From a virus, in the IMG/VR virus record IMGVR_UViG_3300035212_000256, positions 1 through 39,610 of that record: a stretch of DNA of 39,610 nucleotides, one strand, 5' to 3'. Both the position numbers and the translations under genes were made by a program. Positions within the stretch are counted from its first letter, which is position 1. Every line of letters starts with the position of its first letter. The notes under the pieces are model-generated. The model saw only the letters and a program-made list of their open reading frames with translations. It was not told where the DNA came from and searched no databases. This document shows, piece after piece, positions 39,033 to 39,610 of this stretch.

Positions 39033-39610
39033 TAGTATCCCATCAATCCGAATGATCTAAGGATTTCATTAGCATATCCTGCTGCCTCTTCCCTAGCACT
39101 TTTTGTTTTTAAAAACACTGGTTTTGTTTTTGGATTTGTGCGTAATAATTTTCTATAATCTGTTATTGTCATAACACCATCTCCACCCTCATTCTTGAGG
39201 GCTTGCTGAATATCTTCATCAAATATACTAATTGAAGAATCTGGTATTTCAAGCATTTGTGATTTATAGTATGCAAACTGACTAGAAATGTCAGATACCT
39301 TTACACCTTGGTCAATCAATGGTGCTAACTTTCCATAAAATGCTTTAGACATTTCTTTAATAGATTTTTTTTGTGCATCTAAGTTTCCAGTTGTTAGACT
39401 ACCGCCTGGCTTAAGACCACTAATAACCTTTTCAAGTGCTTGTTTAGTATCTAGATTGATTCCAAAGTCGGAAGCATAAACCTTAAGTTCAGATACATCT
39501 TGTGCAATCTTGCCATTACCATTTATAATATTTTCAATTGGAATACCTCTAACGGCTGATGTTAGCACTGATGCACGAATGCGAAAGACATCCGTAACAT
39601 CCAATCCTTC
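39032..39610 (-). CDS. Partial virion-block protein, C-terminal part, cut by the window edge
   Basis: Frame open from the right edge to a TAA at 39032. The visible 192 residues begin EGLDVTDVFRIRASVLTSAV; an internal TTG at 39604 is probably not a start. Later SELKVYASDFGINLDTKQAL and KSIKEMSKAFYGKLAPLI look helical and continue to YANEILRSFGLMGY. The stop overlaps the start of the 795-residue gene (TAATG). If the terminal C bases at 1 and 39610 are the same base, the frame joins exactly to the partial gene at 1-616 (…SGDK-EGLDVTDV…), giving about 397 residues. Confidence 0.75.
   Translation of the reverse strand, partial: EGLDVTDVFRIRASVLTSAVRGIPIENIINGNGKIAQDVSELKVYASDFGINLDTKQALEKVISGLKPGGSLTTGNLDAQKKSIKEMSKAFYGKLAPLIDQGVKVSDISSQFAYYKSQMLEIPDSSISIFDEDIQQALKNEGGDGVMTITDYRKLLRTNPKTKPVFLKTKSAREEAAGYANEILRSFGLMGY

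Overview
The window looks like an essentially complete genome of a lytic, podovirus-like phage of a low-GC actinobacterium, probably a freshwater planktonic lineage. Host evidence: a WhiB-type protein (22904-23170, four conserved Cys plus GWWGG), a DUF4192-like protein and an FmdB-like zinc ribbon, in AT-rich DNA (GC not counted). Phage evidence: large terminase, portal, scaffold-like and capsid proteins, a tail fibre, a muramoyl-peptidase endolysin and a holin. No integrase, repressor, tape-measure protein, tail-tube protein, DNA polymerase, tRNA gene or insertion sequence was recognised. The missing tape measure and tube, with a beta-rich nozzle-like protein, is why I favour a short-tailed virion.

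Layout. Minus strand 10567-1: terminase (with an HTH-like N-terminus), a basic protein, portal, two small proteins, a giant 1719-residue protein, and the N-terminal half of a gene cut by the window edge. Minus strand 39610-23452: the C-terminal half of what is probably that same gene, a 795-residue protein, scaffold, capsid, head-completion candidates, seven consecutive Lys/Arg-rich proteins, a connector-like protein, a tail fibre, three tandem paralogous small proteins, a tail-nozzle candidate and the lysis cassette. Joined end to end, these two blocks make one late operon in the usual order of packaging, head, tail and lysis, so the sequence is probably a circularly permuted genome opened inside a gene.

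Plus strand 11116-23361: the early region. It starts with many tiny CxxC zinc-ribbon proteins, then a membrane-anchored lytic transglycosylase, DUF4192- and DUF932-like proteins and a winged-helix protein. A replication/recombination block follows: RecB/Cas4-like nuclease, DnaB-like ATPase, Holliday-junction-resolvase-like nuclease and a DnaG-like primase split over two frames. After these come a DUF1599-like protein, a metallophosphoesterase, a sigma-like factor, the FmdB-like protein and WhiB.

Regulation. The two arms diverge from a 548-base non-coding region (10568-11115) that holds a good plus-strand promoter, a probable minus-strand promoter, inverted repeats and a large hairpin. They converge on a strong bidirectional terminator at 23369-23414. 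Most genes are joined by ATGA or TAATG overlaps, which suggests translational coupling. Two early leader hairpins carry sequence complementary to the next gene's ribosome binding site.

Worth following up: the split primase, the giant 1719-residue protein with its 795- and ~400-residue companions (possible ejection proteins), the run of basic proteins, the cluster of mini zinc ribbons and the triplicated receptor-side genes.
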